64,000 nt of DNA from Streptococcus cuniculi (GTDB taxonomy: Bacteria; Bacillota; Bacilli; Lactobacillales; Streptococcaceae), in the NCBI RefSeq assembly GCF_004570575.1, contig NZ_SPPD01000002.1, positions 1-64,000 on the forward strand, in the 5' to 3' direction. The first letter of the stretch is position 1, and every line of letters starts with the position of its first letter. Shown here piece after piece: positions 16,694-26,269 of the stretch. Under the pieces are notes generated by a model, which made no database searches, had not been told where the DNA came from, and was given only the letters and a program-made list of their open reading frames with translations. The position numbers were made by a program, and so were the translations under genes.

Positions 16694-17878
16694 ATGACGT
16701 TTGTGGATGATACTATGACAATTCAAATAAAAGCAGAAGAAGATAAGTGTTACGTCTTTCTGGATAAAACACAGTATAGACAAGACTCATTAGAAATTAT
16801 CAAGGAATATATTACAGTTCATGAGCAAAAGGATGGACTTCAGCTTATCTATAATATTCCGGAGGCGACAGTCTCTTTGAGGAGCTATCAAGAGGGGCTT
16901 CGTTCACGCTTTGATAAATTAAAATTAGCAGAGAAAGTAGTTGAAGCCTTGGTACTACCAATGGAATATAAAATACCTTTCATTGATCCAGATAACATCT
17001 ATACAGATGGAGAAAGAGTATTTTTACTCCATTTCGGCTTAAAAGGATTAGTGTTTCCTCAAGACTATGATGAAGAAGAAACATTTCACGATATAAAATC
17101 GATTGTCGTCTCTTTGTTTCATCCGACATTAGAGTTTAAAAAGTTGCGCCTAGCTTCTCTGGCCCTAGACGATTCCTTCTCTAAGAAAATTACCCAAATT
17201 GAATCTGTAACAGAATTATTAGCGCTTTTACGTTCAGAACGTTTAAGTGAACAAAAGCGCATGAAAGAGACGAAGTCAGTTGTATCTAAGAAACTCTATA
17301 ATTTTTATCGTATTAGCGGGATTGTAGCATTATTTTCAACAGTCGTAGTTTCTATTTTTCTTTATTCGTATTATACAAACTATCAGAAGCAAGAGGCTAT
17401 TATCAATGCGCAAGCTAGTTTCATGACCAATCGATATTCACAAGTTCAGAAAGATTTAGAAAAATATGAACCAACAAAGCTTCCAAAATCTGCAAAGTAT
17501 GTATTGGCTATTTCAAGTATTGAATTGACCGATTTAACAGAGGCTCAAAAACAGGCTATTTTAAATAATATCTCTCTCAAATCCGATGATAATACATTAA
17601 ATTATTGGGCTTATACTGGACGTGGTAAGTTTGAAAAAGCTCTTGATTTAGCGCAGAACTTAGGTGATGAACAACTGATTTTACTTGCTTATACTAATTT
17701 ATATCAATCCATAAAACTAGATAATAAGATGGATGGAGCGAAAAAGCAGAGTCTACTTGCAGAGTATTCTAAACAGATCGAGGAACTTTCGTCAAAAGTT
17801 ATTAGTCCAGAATCAAGTGGATCAGAAGTAAAGCATTCGAGTGAACCAGAAGTCAAAAAATCTAGTAGTAAAAAATAG
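16694..17878 (+). CDS. essB: Type VII secretion protein EssB
   Basis: A 394-residue YukC/EssB protein. Residues 1-210 form a pseudokinase-like cytoplasmic domain. One transmembrane helix follows (about 216-236, ISGIVALFSTVVVSIFLYSY), then an extracellular helical domain with TPR-like repeats and a Ser/Lys-rich tail (SSGSEVKHSSEPEVKKSSS). EssB dimers form the scaffold that links EsxA export to EssC. The start lies three bases after esaB with GGAG upstream. The length fits the family. Confidence 0.92.
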   Translation: MTFVDDTMTIQIKAEEDKCYVFLDKTQYRQDSLEIIKEYITVHEQKDGLQLIYNIPEATVSLRSYQEGLRSRFDKLKLAEKVVEALVLPMEYKIPFIDPDNIYTDGERVFLLHFGLKGLVFPQDYDEEETFHDIKSIVVSLFHPTLEFKKLRLASLALDDSFSKKITQIESVTELLALLRSERLSEQKRMKETKSVVSKKLYNFYRISGIVALFSTVVVSIFLYSYYTNYQKQEAIINAQASFMTNRYSQVQKDLEKYEPTKLPKSAKYVLAISSIELTDLTEAQKQAILNNISLKSDDNTLNYWAYTGRGKFEKALDLAQNLGDEQLILLAYTNLYQSIKLDNKMDGAKKQSLLAEYSKQIEELSSKVISPESSGSEVKHSSEPEVKKSSSKK

Positions 17879-18034
17879 TTCACGCGAGATGACTTCAGTT
17901 TTAGCAGTTGTTCTCTAGTTTGGAACGAGTATTCGTTTCCCGATTTAATCATATCATAATTGTGCAGATATAATTCTAGGGAAATAAACATTGTAAAAAA
18001 TACAGAAAGGAAATTCTGTTTAAGAGGAAATTGT

Positions 18035-21000
18035 ATGGATATTTTTACACAGCAAGATTTGGAAAAAGCGCCTTTTGCAGTATTGGACCATCGCTTGAAT
18101 CCAGAAAATTTACAATTCGTCATATATATATTAGGGGATTCTTTAGAGAAGGTGACGTTGACAGAAGAAAATCCCTTAGCGAAAAGTAGAAACTTTACAT
18201 TTAGTGTCATTAATGAAAAACTCTTTGTGAACGGAGAGATACTTGAAGCAGGTGTTCAAGAGGTAGAAGGTAGTCATTTTTTGATTATTTCAAAATCACT
18301 TGCTCGCACAACGCTGTTTGGGCTTGATGAAAGTCAACCTTTCACCATTTCACGAGATGTGTCTGCAAGTCTTTGCGTGTCAAGTGATATCGATATGATG
18401 CTGCACCAACAAAAATTAATCATTAACAAGGCAGTCGACTTTATCTATTTTGAGAATCAGTTGGTGACTCATCAGAAAGTATTAGAATTTTCAATAGGGT
18501 CTGTGTTGGTGACAACAGATTTTATGCTGGAGAAGAGGCGGAACAATTGGAGTCTTACCACATTTTCCAATAATCTTACATTGCATACGAAGGCTATTCT
18601 AGTTGAACCCTATCAAGGAGACTACCCACAAGGATTCCCTGACTATAGACGGAAGCCCCGTCTAAATTTAGAAGTACCGACAGATAAGTTCCGTCTTCAA
18701 ATGATAGACAAGGCGTCTCACTCAAAGAAACAAACCGTTTTAAGAGCTATTTTACCTCCGTTAGGAATGCTTACAGCAACAGGGGTATCAACCGTTCTTA
18801 GTGGCAACAATCCTCTTATGATGTTGAGCATGGGAATGATGAGTATCATGACTATTTCGTTTAGTATCTCTCAATATGTCACAGATCGAAACGAACAGAA
18901 AAAAGAAACTGAAACGAAACAATTAGATTATAAGCGCTATCTAGTAAGTGTAATTGCAGATATAGAAAAGGTTTATAGCAAAGAAAATAGCATTTTACAC
19001 TACCATCATCCAAGTCCTGAAAAATTGATGGAAGCTATTAAAGAGTATGATTCGCGTATTTATGAACGTCAAGTAGCTAATAAGGACTTTTTAGATGTTT
19101 CCTTAGGAACTAGCCAGCAGGCTTCTTCGTTAAAAATCGATTCAGATGTTAATCCAAAAGATTTTAGCGAGGAAGCACAACATGTTCAATCTCTTGTAAA
19201 ACATTACAGTCTACAAAGAGATGTTCCTACTCCTATTTCTTTATTGAATCAGTCACTAGGCCTTGTAGCTCGATCAGAAGTTGCTTCTGTCTTTATGGAA
19301 ACATTATTATTACAAATTGCGTTCTTTCATTCTTATCAAGATGTTAATTTTATCCATTTGCTTCCGAGAAGTGACTTTTCTCGCACATGGTCCAAGTGGA
19401 GATTTTTACCGCATTTTCAGTTGCGGGAACTAAATATGCGTGGTTTGATTTATAATAATCAATTGAAAGAAATTGTACTAAATTCCTTTTATCAGTTATT
19501 AGTAAAACGTAAACAAGTCGTAGCAGAGTCTGGCAAGGAGCGCCCTATTTTTTCTCCACACTATATTTTTACGATTTTTGAAGATAGTTATTTAGCTGGT
19601 CATAGTATCAATGAATTGTTAGCAGAAGATATGAGCGAACTAGGTGTAACGGTGATATGGATTAAAGAGAATGCTCATTATTTGCCAGAAACAATTAGTT
19701 CTCTTGTAGAATTATCTGATTTGACAAAAGGACGTCTAGTGACGGATAATCACGTCTATGTCGAGCGCTCTTTTGCACCTTATCTTGTATCGGAGGATAT
19801 GGAGTCTACAGTTCGGCAATTAGCGAATTTAAACCATTTAGAGGTGGAAAAGAATGCTATTCCAGAGAGTTTAAGCTTACTTGAGCAATACGATGTAACA
19901 CGTGTTGAAGAATTACAAATCTTGGAGCGTTGGAAAAAAGCGGAGCCGAATAAATCAATTCGATCGCTAATCGGCTGGCGCGGAAAGCAAGATTACGTCT
20001 ATTGGGACTTACATGAACGGGCTCACGGACCTCATGCTTTAGTAGGAGGAACCACTGGTTCAGGGAAATCAGAATTCTTAACGACCTACTTACTTGGCTT
20101 AGCAATTAATTTTTCACCCGAGGACGTGGGGATGCTGATTATTGACTGGAAGGGTGGAGGAATTGCGAATACCTTGGCTAGTCTTCCTCATTTTATGGGA
20201 GCTATTACTAACTTAGACGGGGCAGGAACTGCTCGAGCATTAGCTAGTATAAAAGCAGAGTTAGATAAAAGACAAAGAGAGTTTGCTAAATATGGCGTTA
20301 ATAATATCAATGCTTATATGAATCTCTACAAAAATAGACATCAACCAAAAGAAGATGTCATCTATCCAACGAAACCATTGCCGCATCTAATACTGGTATC
20401 AGATGAGTTTGCTGAGCTGAAATCAAATGTACCTGAGTTCTTAGATGAATTGACCTCTGTTGCCCGTATAGGTCGTTCATTAGGAGTTCACTTAATATTG
20501 GCAACACAGAAACCAAGTGGTGTAGTAAATGATCAAATCGAAGCAAATTCTACATCAAAAATTGCATTAAAAATGGCTAGTCCACAGGATTCTAACGAAT
20601 TATTGAAGACGCCCGATGCAGCGCATATCACCAATCCTGGTCGAGGATACTTAAAAGTTGGACAGAATGAAGTATATGACTTGTTCCAGAGTGGCTATGC
20701 CGGTGTTACTTATGATCCTGAACAAGTAATGGGGGAACAAGTAGATGAGCGGATATTTAGAATCAATGATTTAGGACAACATGAATTGTTATATGATCCA
20801 GATGAAGATGTTATTCAAGGTAAGGATACAAGCGATTTGCCAACACAATTGGAAGCAGTAATTATGGAAGTGAATCAAGTATTTAATGGATCCACTTTTG
20901 TTCGACCAGAACGACCATGGTTACCAAATCTTGAGGAACATCTAGCTACTCCGGCAGTCGCTCAAACTTCTGAGAGACAGGTATCTGTACCACTCGGAAT

Positions 21001-22483
21001 AGTTGATAAACCTTCTGAACAGATTCAAATTAATTATAATTATAATCTCTTTGAAATGAGTCATACAGTTATTTTTGGTAGTCCAGGTTATGGAAAAACA
21101 ACTGTTCTTCAAACAATTGTAATGAATTTAGCTCGCTTGAACACTCCAGAGCAACTTCACTATTACCTATTGGATTTTGGAAATAATGGTTTGTTACCTT
21201 TGAAAGATTTACCTCAGGTTGCAGATATTGTGACATTGGAAGAAGATGAAAAACTTCAAAAAATGTTGGAGAGATTATCGGAAATATTAGCGTATCGTAA
21301 GAAACAATTTAAAGATGTCGGTGTAGCTAATTTATCTCAATATGAGCGAAAAACAAGCGTCGTGTTACCGATTGTTGTAGTTATTGTAGATAGCTATGAT
21401 GGTGTTACGCCAAATGATTTACGGAAAGAAAAAATCGATGAGATCATGGTGCAATTGCTGCGTGAGGGAGCTAGCCTAGGAATTTACTTGATTTTTACTG
21501 CAAACCGATTAGGTAGTGTTCGAATGAATATGATGAGCAATATTGCTACTAAGATGACGCTATTCCTCAATGATGAAAGTGAAATTTCTGCTCTCATGGG
21601 ACGAGAAAAGGTATCTCCACAACCGATTACAGGTCGTGGACAGGTCATGCTTGAAACACCAACAGCCATTCAGTTCTATTTACCGGTTGTACAAGAGGAA
21701 GATGAGGAGCTTTTGACTATTTTAGAATCAGAAGTTTCGAAATGGAGGAGAGAATGGACAGGTTGTCGTCCAGAAGCCATTCCAATGGTGCCTGAACATT
21801 TAAGCATTACAGACTTTGAACAATGGATTGGTCAGCCAGAGGCGCAAACTTTATATATTGGATTAAATAAACAATCTGCCCAGATTGTCTCCTTTCCACT
21901 CTTTAATGGCCGCACACTGGGGGTTTTTACAGAGTCTATTAAACAAAATCAAGTGTTATTGCCTCGGATGATGGAACAGTTGACTTCTACACCTGATATA
22001 GAGATTATTATGATTGATACTTTGTCGAATTTAAAAGATTTAGCTGGAAAAGTGACAGTCTACATTGATCGTAATCAGATACAGCAACAAAAAGAAGATT
22101 TGAAAATTGCATTGGAGGCAGTTGTTGGGCAGAATATTACGAGACGTTTAATCATTATAAATGGATTAGCGGAACTAGTTGAAAAATTGATGTGGAGGCC
22201 AGAAGAAGTGACGGAGTTTCTATCGTATGCTGGCACAACCAATCAATTTGTGTTTATAGATCAACTATCAAAAGTCGGCACAGGATATGGTGGTATTACG
22301 GCAATTGTGAAAGATACAGTTTCAGATATCCTTTTTGGAGGAGACTTCCAGCAACAGCGCTTTGTAGATCAGCTAACTACAAAACAAAGGCGAGCTACTT
22401 ATCCACGCCACATTTTACACTATTTGCAGGATGATATAGTAGTAGATGTTGTTATACCAGTACAGGAGATGAATCATGACTAA
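18035..22483 (+). CDS. essC: FtsK/SpoIIIE-type ATPase EssC (T7SS motor)
   Basis: A 1482-residue motor protein that selects and drives substrates. The N-terminus (about 1-225) has tandem FHA-like beta domains. Two close transmembrane helices follow (about 235-285, region LRAILPPLGMLTATGVSTVL and MMLSMGMMSIMTISF). Three FtsK-like ATPase domains come next: the first with Walker A GTTGSGKS (Lys678) and Walker B LILVSDE, the second with GSPGYGKTT (Lys1021), the third without a clear Walker A. The frame is open from 17960, but ATG 18035 after AAGAGGA is the believable start. The C-terminal domain (after about 1250) is the variable part that matches effectors in staphylococcal essC variants. It overlaps the DUF4176 gene by eight bases. 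Confidence 0.95.
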   Translation: MDIFTQQDLEKAPFAVLDHRLNPENLQFVIYILGDSLEKVTLTEENPLAKSRNFTFSVINEKLFVNGEILEAGVQEVEGSHFLIISKSLARTTLFGLDESQPFTISRDVSASLCVSSDIDMMLHQQKLIINKAVDFIYFENQLVTHQKVLEFSIGSVLVTTDFMLEKRRNNWSLTTFSNNLTLHTKAILVEPYQGDYPQGFPDYRRKPRLNLEVPTDKFRLQMIDKASHSKKQTVLRAILPPLGMLTATGVSTVLSGNNPLMMLSMGMMSIMTISFSISQYVTDRNEQKKETETKQLDYKRYLVSVIADIEKVYSKENSILHYHHPSPEKLMEAIKEYDSRIYERQVANKDFLDVSLGTSQQASSLKIDSDVNPKDFSEEAQHVQSLVKHYSLQRDVPTPISLLNQSLGLVARSEVASVFMETLLLQIAFFHSYQDVNFIHLLPRSDFSRTWSKWRFLPHFQLRELNMRGLIYNNQLKEIVLNSFYQLLVKRKQVVAESGKERPIFSPHYIFTIFEDSYLAGHSINELLAEDMSELGVTVIWIKENAHYLPETISSLVELSDLTKGRLVTDNHVYVERSFAPYLVSEDMESTVRQLANLNHLEVEKNAIPESLSLLEQYDVTRVEELQILERWKKAEPNKSIRSLIGWRGKQDYVYWDLHERAHGPHALVGGTTGSGKSEFLTTYLLGLAINFSPEDVGMLIIDWKGGGIANTLASLPHFMGAITNLDGAGTARALASIKAELDKRQREFAKYGVNNINAYMNLYKNRHQPKEDVIYPTKPLPHLILVSDEFAELKSNVPEFLDELTSVARIGRSLGVHLILATQKPSGVVNDQIEANSTSKIALKMASPQDSNELLKTPDAAHITNPGRGYLKVGQNEVYDLFQSGYAGVTYDPEQVMGEQVDERIFRINDLGQHELLYDPDEDVIQGKDTSDLPTQLEAVIMEVNQVFNGSTFVRPERPWLPNLEEHLATPAVAQTSERQVSVPLGIVDKPSEQIQINYNYNLFEMSHTVIFGSPGYGKTTVLQTIVMNLARLNTPEQLHYYLLDFGNNGLLPLKDLPQVADIVTLEEDEKLQKMLERLSEILAYRKKQFKDVGVANLSQYERKTSVVLPIVVVIVDSYDGVTPNDLRKEKIDEIMVQLLREGASLGIYLIFTANRLGSVRMNMMSNIATKMTLFLNDESEISALMGREKVSPQPITGRGQVMLETPTAIQFYLPVVQEEDEELLTILESEVSKWRREWTGCRPEAIPMVPEHLSITDFEQWIGQPEAQTLYIGLNKQSAQIVSFPLFNGRTLGVFTESIKQNQVLLPRMMEQLTSTPDIEIIMIDTLSNLKDLAGKVTVYIDRNQIQQQKEDLKIALEAVVGQNITRRLIIINGLAELVEKLMWRPEEVTEFLSYAGTTNQFVFIDQLSKVGTGYGGITAIVKDTVSDILFGGDFQQQRFVDQLTTKQRRATYPRHILHYLQDDIVVDVVIPVQEMNHD

Positions 22484-22883
22484 ACTGAAGGAACCTTTTT
22501 TGCCATTGGGGACAGTTGTTACACTTGTTGATACAATGGAATTTGAACCAGAACACTCGACCTATTTCATTGTTGCACGGGCCATCATTAAAAATAGTGA
22601 AGAAGAAATAGTCCCTCGCTATAGAGTAGCCCCTCATCCATATGGAGATATTCCTAGTCAAGAAATTCTTTCAATAAACGCTGATGAGATAGAGGATATT
22701 TTATTTAAAGGATTTGAGAATGCTGAGGATGAGGCTTTTGTAAATATGTTGCTGGATAAGATGAAAAACTATGTTTCAAATCCAACTCAGGGTAGTTTAC
22801 AAAAGCCTGATCAGCCTCAAAAAAAGGTAGTATCAGAGCAAGAAAGATTGGCAAAAGATCCATTTTATAAGTTTAAAAATTAG
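22476..22883 (+). CDS. DUF4176 protein
   Basis: A 135-residue soluble protein with the DUF4176 pattern: LPLGTVVTLVDT at the start, a central beta-barrel-like core with YRVAPHPYGD, and INADEIEDILFKGF. DUF4176 proteins are very common beside essC and LXG toxins in Firmicutes; their job in the system is unknown. It begins inside essC, with GGAGATG upstream, so it is made with the motor. A second member is at 25837. The Pro/Gln/Lys-rich tail (QKPDQPQKKV) is probably flexible. Confidence 0.85.
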   Translation: MTKLKEPFLPLGTVVTLVDTMEFEPEHSTYFIVARAIIKNSEEEIVPRYRVAPHPYGDIPSQEILSINADEIEDILFKGFENAEDEAFVNMLLDKMKNYVSNPTQGSLQKPDQPQKKVVSEQERLAKDPFYKFKN

Positions 22884-22897
22884 AGGAGCATACTTAT

Positions 22898-23158
22898 ATG
22901 GTTAAGATAGCATCAGATTTAGGCGCTACAACACAAGCAGCCAGTCATGTCGCAAAGATTCAAGCTGACTCGGGACAAAGTGTTAGTCTTGGTCAAAGTA
23001 ACATTTCTGGAATGGAGAGAGGCGCTAAAGTAGCCAATCAATTGTTGCCAACATTACAGAGATTATCAGAATCTATAAAGAAGCACGCGGATAAGTTTCC
23101 TCAGCTTGCTCGAGTCATTGAAAGCAGAGATGCAACTACAAGATTTGGAGGGATGTGA
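22898..23158 (+). CDS. Small T7SS helical protein (TIGR04197/DUF3130, Lap1-like)
   Basis: An 86-residue helical protein of the TIGR04197/DUF3130 group. A Ser/Gly-rich turn (SGQSVSLGQSNISGMERGAK) joins two helices. Known members (Lap1) bind the N-terminal LXG helices of the neighbouring toxin together with a second partner and form the export signal. The order Lap1-Lap2-LXG toxin is seen here exactly. Its stop overlaps the next start by one base (ATGTGATG). GAGGAG lies upstream. Confidence 0.8.
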   Translation: MVKIASDLGATTQAASHVAKIQADSGQSVSLGQSNISGMERGAKVANQLLPTLQRLSESIKKHADKFPQLARVIESRDATTRFGGM

Positions 23159-23523
23159 TGAAAGTCAAGGATCGGCTTGCTAATAAACGTTTTGAACTTG
23201 ACCAAAAAATCGTCGAAAAAGAAAGAACAATCGATGAGATGCGACAAACATTTCGAGAGGCTTCGAGGTTTCTTGATGAGTTAGAAATGGAGATTTCTCG
23301 AGGATTTAGTGAAATACAGGCTCTAAATGAAGAATTGATAGCTCAAGGGAGTTATCAATCTCATTGGGAATCCGTTGAGAATCAAGGGAAGCAGCATTAC
23401 CTATCTCAACTACTAGAAAATGAAAGAGTTGAATTAACAAAATCGCATCAAAGCGTGATAAATAGCCTAGAAGAAGAACGGTCAGCTATACAGAAAGAGA
23501 GGAATAACCTATCATGGGATTGA
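23158..23523 (+). CDS. Coiled-coil LXG partner (DUF3958-type, Lap2-like)
   Basis: A 121-residue charged coiled coil (FELDQKIVEKERTIDEMRQT, later NSLEEERSAIQKERNN) with no membrane segment. The frame opens at GTG 23155, but ATG 23158 sits nine bases after GGAGG and overlaps the previous stop. With the small protein before it, it should form the tripartite export complex on the LXG domain. It overlaps the toxin start by ten bases. The family name is by position and composition. Confidence 0.75.
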   Translation: MKVKDRLANKRFELDQKIVEKERTIDEMRQTFREASRFLDELEMEISRGFSEIQALNEELIAQGSYQSHWESVENQGKQHYLSQLLENERVELTKSHQSVINSLEEERSAIQKERNNLSWD

Positions 23524-24950
23524 AATATGTTAGTGGAGAATCTTCCAGTCTCATCTCTACCATGGAAAATAATATTAGGTGTGCCAATCAATTGTTGGAC
23601 GATTTAGGTTCTGGTTCGGAGAGACTGATTGCAGCAGTAGATGGGCATACGTTATCAGGAGCAGCTTATCAAGCAGGAAAAGGTCTCTTTTCAGAACTTG
23701 TACGCCCAACTATTCAAGAGATTCGAGAGTCCGTTCACTTTATTCAGACAGATCTAGAATTGTACAAAACTGCAGATAGTAAAGTGGCTCATCAAGGTAT
23801 TCTTGATGAAGCGAATATAAATCAACAAATTGCGATAAAACGTACGATGCAATTATCCGCCCAAGCGACTGCAGCAGTACTAGGGAATCAAGCTTCTTCT
23901 TTATTGCTAGGTGAAGCCAATAGACCTTTAATGTCCTATATTAATCGCTTGTTTGGACTTCAAAGTCAATTAACAAATTATGCGGAAAGTTTAGGCGAAG
24001 ACATAGCAGCATTAGAAAAAAAACTACAGCTGTTGCAAAATTTCGCTTCGGAAACAAATAGCTTATTTTCCGAAAGTTTATCGAATTTAGAGCAGTCTAT
24101 TCAGGCTGTCGTAGTAATTCAAGGAGTAACGCTTCATTCTGATGGTTCGTATGACCTTCCATCAAGTAGCAATCTTTATGAGCAATTTAAATCGATAATG
24201 GATAGTGATTCAGCTAAACGACTGAGTCAATTGATGTCTCTGCTTCCTAAAAATGTGATAAAGGCAGTATTGAAGTCAGATGGATTTTGGGAAATTTTAA
24301 GCAGTGTGGAAAAGACTGGAGCTAAAGGTGATAAGTTTGTGACGGCAGTTCTCGCAGGATTGGCTAAGTATGAAAGCATGGGAAAATTTGGGACAAAGAC
24401 TTCAAAAGGCTTTGGGTATCTACAAAAGTTCGCTAGTCCAGTCAAATCAACTATTAAATGGGGGTTAGAAAAAGCTTCAGGTGTTAAATCCTTGGCTACA
24501 TATGTCAATAAGGGAGGTCAGTTGGCAGGTTTTTGGGGCAAGGCCGTGAAAGTAGCAGGGAAGGCAGGAACAGTCCTAACCGTTGCAGACCTTACGATTA
24601 CAGGAGTCTCCAGTGGGCTTGATGAGTTTAGAAAATCAGGTGACGTAGGGAAGGCAGTTGGTAAAGGAGCACTTTCTGCAGTAGCTAGTGTTGGGCCGTT
24701 AGAAGGGGCTACGCTAGGAGCAGCGGTAGGAAGCGTCATACCAATAATTGGAACTACTGGAGGGGCAATAGCTGGAGCCGTTATTGGAGGAATAATTCAA
24801 GGTATGAAAGCTTGGAAACCTGATTTCTTTGATAACCCTGTTAAGGGAACTAAAGAAATAGTAAATGATGTTGGAAAAGGCATTAAAGGGGCAGTAAATG
24901 CAGTCTCTAATGTAGTTGGTGGGGTTGGTAAGGTACTAGGGTTTGGGTAA
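23514..24950 (+). CDS. LXG-domain toxin with glycine-zipper C-terminus
   Basis: A 478-residue LXG polymorphic toxin. Residues 1-200 are the helical LXG export domain. A middle region follows, and from about 340 the sequence is Gly/Ala-rich: GKAGTVLTVADLTITGVSSG, then GATLGAAVGSVIPIIGTTGG and AIAGAVIGGIIQG, ending in GGVGKVLGFG. Repeated Gly-x3-Gly spacing with long hydrophobic runs is the pattern of glycine-zipper pore formers such as S. gallolyticus TelE. No nuclease or NADase motif is seen. A membrane-inserting toxin is therefore the best guess. It is preceded by both Lap partners and followed after nine bases by a six-TM protein, the likely immunity protein. Confidence 0.82.
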   Translation: MGLKYVSGESSSLISTMENNIRCANQLLDDLGSGSERLIAAVDGHTLSGAAYQAGKGLFSELVRPTIQEIRESVHFIQTDLELYKTADSKVAHQGILDEANINQQIAIKRTMQLSAQATAAVLGNQASSLLLGEANRPLMSYINRLFGLQSQLTNYAESLGEDIAALEKKLQLLQNFASETNSLFSESLSNLEQSIQAVVVIQGVTLHSDGSYDLPSSSNLYEQFKSIMDSDSAKRLSQLMSLLPKNVIKAVLKSDGFWEILSSVEKTGAKGDKFVTAVLAGLAKYESMGKFGTKTSKGFGYLQKFASPVKSTIKWGLEKASGVKSLATYVNKGGQLAGFWGKAVKVAGKAGTVLTVADLTITGVSSGLDEFRKSGDVGKAVGKGALSAVASVGPLEGATLGAAVGSVIPIIGTTGGAIAGAVIGGIIQGMKAWKPDFFDNPVKGTKEIVNDVGKGIKGAVNAVSNVVGGVGKVLGFG

Positions 24951-24959
24951 GGATTAATT

Positions 24960-25844
24960 ATGAAAAAAACACTATTTAACGCCAGTTTTGAAGAAAGTTT
25001 GAATTTGGAAGATGACGGGTTTTTACAGTTTCAGAAAAAAGATGTACACAATAAACTAGTGAACTATTTTAAAAATGGGAAGCCTTCATTTGGAGTAAGA
25101 ATTCAAAGTTTAATCCTTACCATTCTATTTCCCATAGGATTAAACTTCATGGTCTATGTTTGTTCAATGTCCTTACATGATGCACATCCGAAAGAATTGG
25201 CACATCCTGTGTCTCGACATCCTGTACTAACAGTTGAAGTGTATCTCATTTGCTTATTGATTTGGTTACTAGTGGTATTCGTCGGTAAGTTCGTTAGAAG
25301 GGCTTATCTGTTGCCATATCGTTATCATTTTCATGCTTGTACATTTCTTATTTGGCTCGTTGTAGAGTTTAATTTATTAGCGATTGATCTCTCCTTGCCT
25401 GCCTTATCTTTTTGGGGGATTTTGGCTATCTTTGGTTTGATGTTCATCTTAGCATATAGAATGTTTGCTGGCAGAGTGAGAGTGCTCAAGAACCTCATGT
25501 ATGGAACAGATTTTTCACCTAATGTTGGTCATAAAATGGCCAGCAAGATAGCTGTTTATGGGATGGGAATTTTAGGGTTAGGGGTTATTATCCGAATCCT
25601 ATTATCTGTTTTTTCTATAAAGTTATCAGACACTATGACCCTTTTAGGCCTTTTCCTAACTTGGATGATTCTTAGTTTAGCGTTAATTGCTATGATGGTC
25701 TTTTTAGAATTTCCCTACTTCCTTCAAGCCTACTACAAATGGAAATACCCCGAAGAATATCGCGAGTGGGAAGGCAAGAGTCTGGAAGAGTGGTACGGCA
25801 AGAAATATTTGAAAAAGCACAAGGAGTTATATAAAAATGAATAA
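24960..25844 (+). CDS. Six-TM membrane protein, likely immunity to the LXG toxin
   Basis: A 294-residue protein with about 70 cytoplasmic residues and then six hydrophobic helices (beginning LILTILFPIGLNFMVYV, VYLICLLIWLLVVFVG, FLIWLVVEFNLLAI, FWGILAIFGLMFILAY, IAVYGMGILGLGVII, LGLFLTWMILSLALIAMMV) and a basic C-terminal tail. It begins nine bases after the LXG toxin and overlaps the DUF4176 gene by eight. Immunity to a pore-forming toxin is expected to lie in the membrane, which fits. I do not recognise a family. A role as T7SS accessory is the alternative. Confidence 0.6.
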   Translation: MKKTLFNASFEESLNLEDDGFLQFQKKDVHNKLVNYFKNGKPSFGVRIQSLILTILFPIGLNFMVYVCSMSLHDAHPKELAHPVSRHPVLTVEVYLICLLIWLLVVFVGKFVRRAYLLPYRYHFHACTFLIWLVVEFNLLAIDLSLPALSFWGILAIFGLMFILAYRMFAGRVRVLKNLMYGTDFSPNVGHKMASKIAVYGMGILGLGVIIRILLSVFSIKLSDTMTLLGLFLTWMILSLALIAMMVFLEFPYFLQAYYKWKYPEEYREWEGKSLEEWYGKKYLKKHKELYKNE

Positions 25845-26145
25845 AGCAAAAGAATTATTACCATTGGGAAGTGTTGTCTACCTTGAAGAAGGGACGCAAA
25901 AGCTAGTGATTGTAGGGCGCGGGGTTATCTTTGACGATCCTGATACGAATGAGCAAGTGTTTGCTGATTACATGGGGGTTCTTTATCCGCAAGGATTGCA
26001 GACCGAATCAACCTTATTCTTCCAACATAAAAATGTGGATAAAGTTGTTTTTGAAGGGTATAGAGATGAAGAAGAGGCACGATTTTTAGATGTGTACCAT
26101 CAATGGGAGAAAAGCTTAACGATTCCTAAAAAGGAAATTAAATAA
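25837..26145 (+). CDS. DUF4176 protein, second copy
   Basis: A 102-residue DUF4176 protein (LLPLGSVVYLEEGTQKLVIV, YMGVLYPQG, VVFEGYRDEEE). It shares the LPLG start and beta core with the protein at 22476 but lacks its flexible tail. It is the last gene of the LXG toxin unit, overlapping the membrane protein gene. Having one copy on each side of the toxin suggests that one came with the toxin cassette and one belongs to the core locus. Confidence 0.82.
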   Translation: MNKAKELLPLGSVVYLEEGTQKLVIVGRGVIFDDPDTNEQVFADYMGVLYPQGLQTESTLFFQHKNVDKVVFEGYRDEEEARFLDVYHQWEKSLTIPKKEIK

Positions 26146-26200
26146 GTGACCTATCGTCCATTCTGCACTACATATTGTTATAACACAATCTGAATAATAC

Positions 26201-26229
26201 TTGAAAAAAATATATAAATTTTATATTAT
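26201..26229 (+). promoter_or_regulatory. esaA promoter
   Basis: TTGAAA (26201-26206), a 17-base spacer and TATTAT (26224-26229) stand 40 bases before esaA in a very AT-rich gap, which suggests that esaA is transcribed on its own. Confidence 0.45.
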
Positions 26230-26269
26230 ATAACATATGTAGAATTATAGGAATAAATAGGAGATCCAA

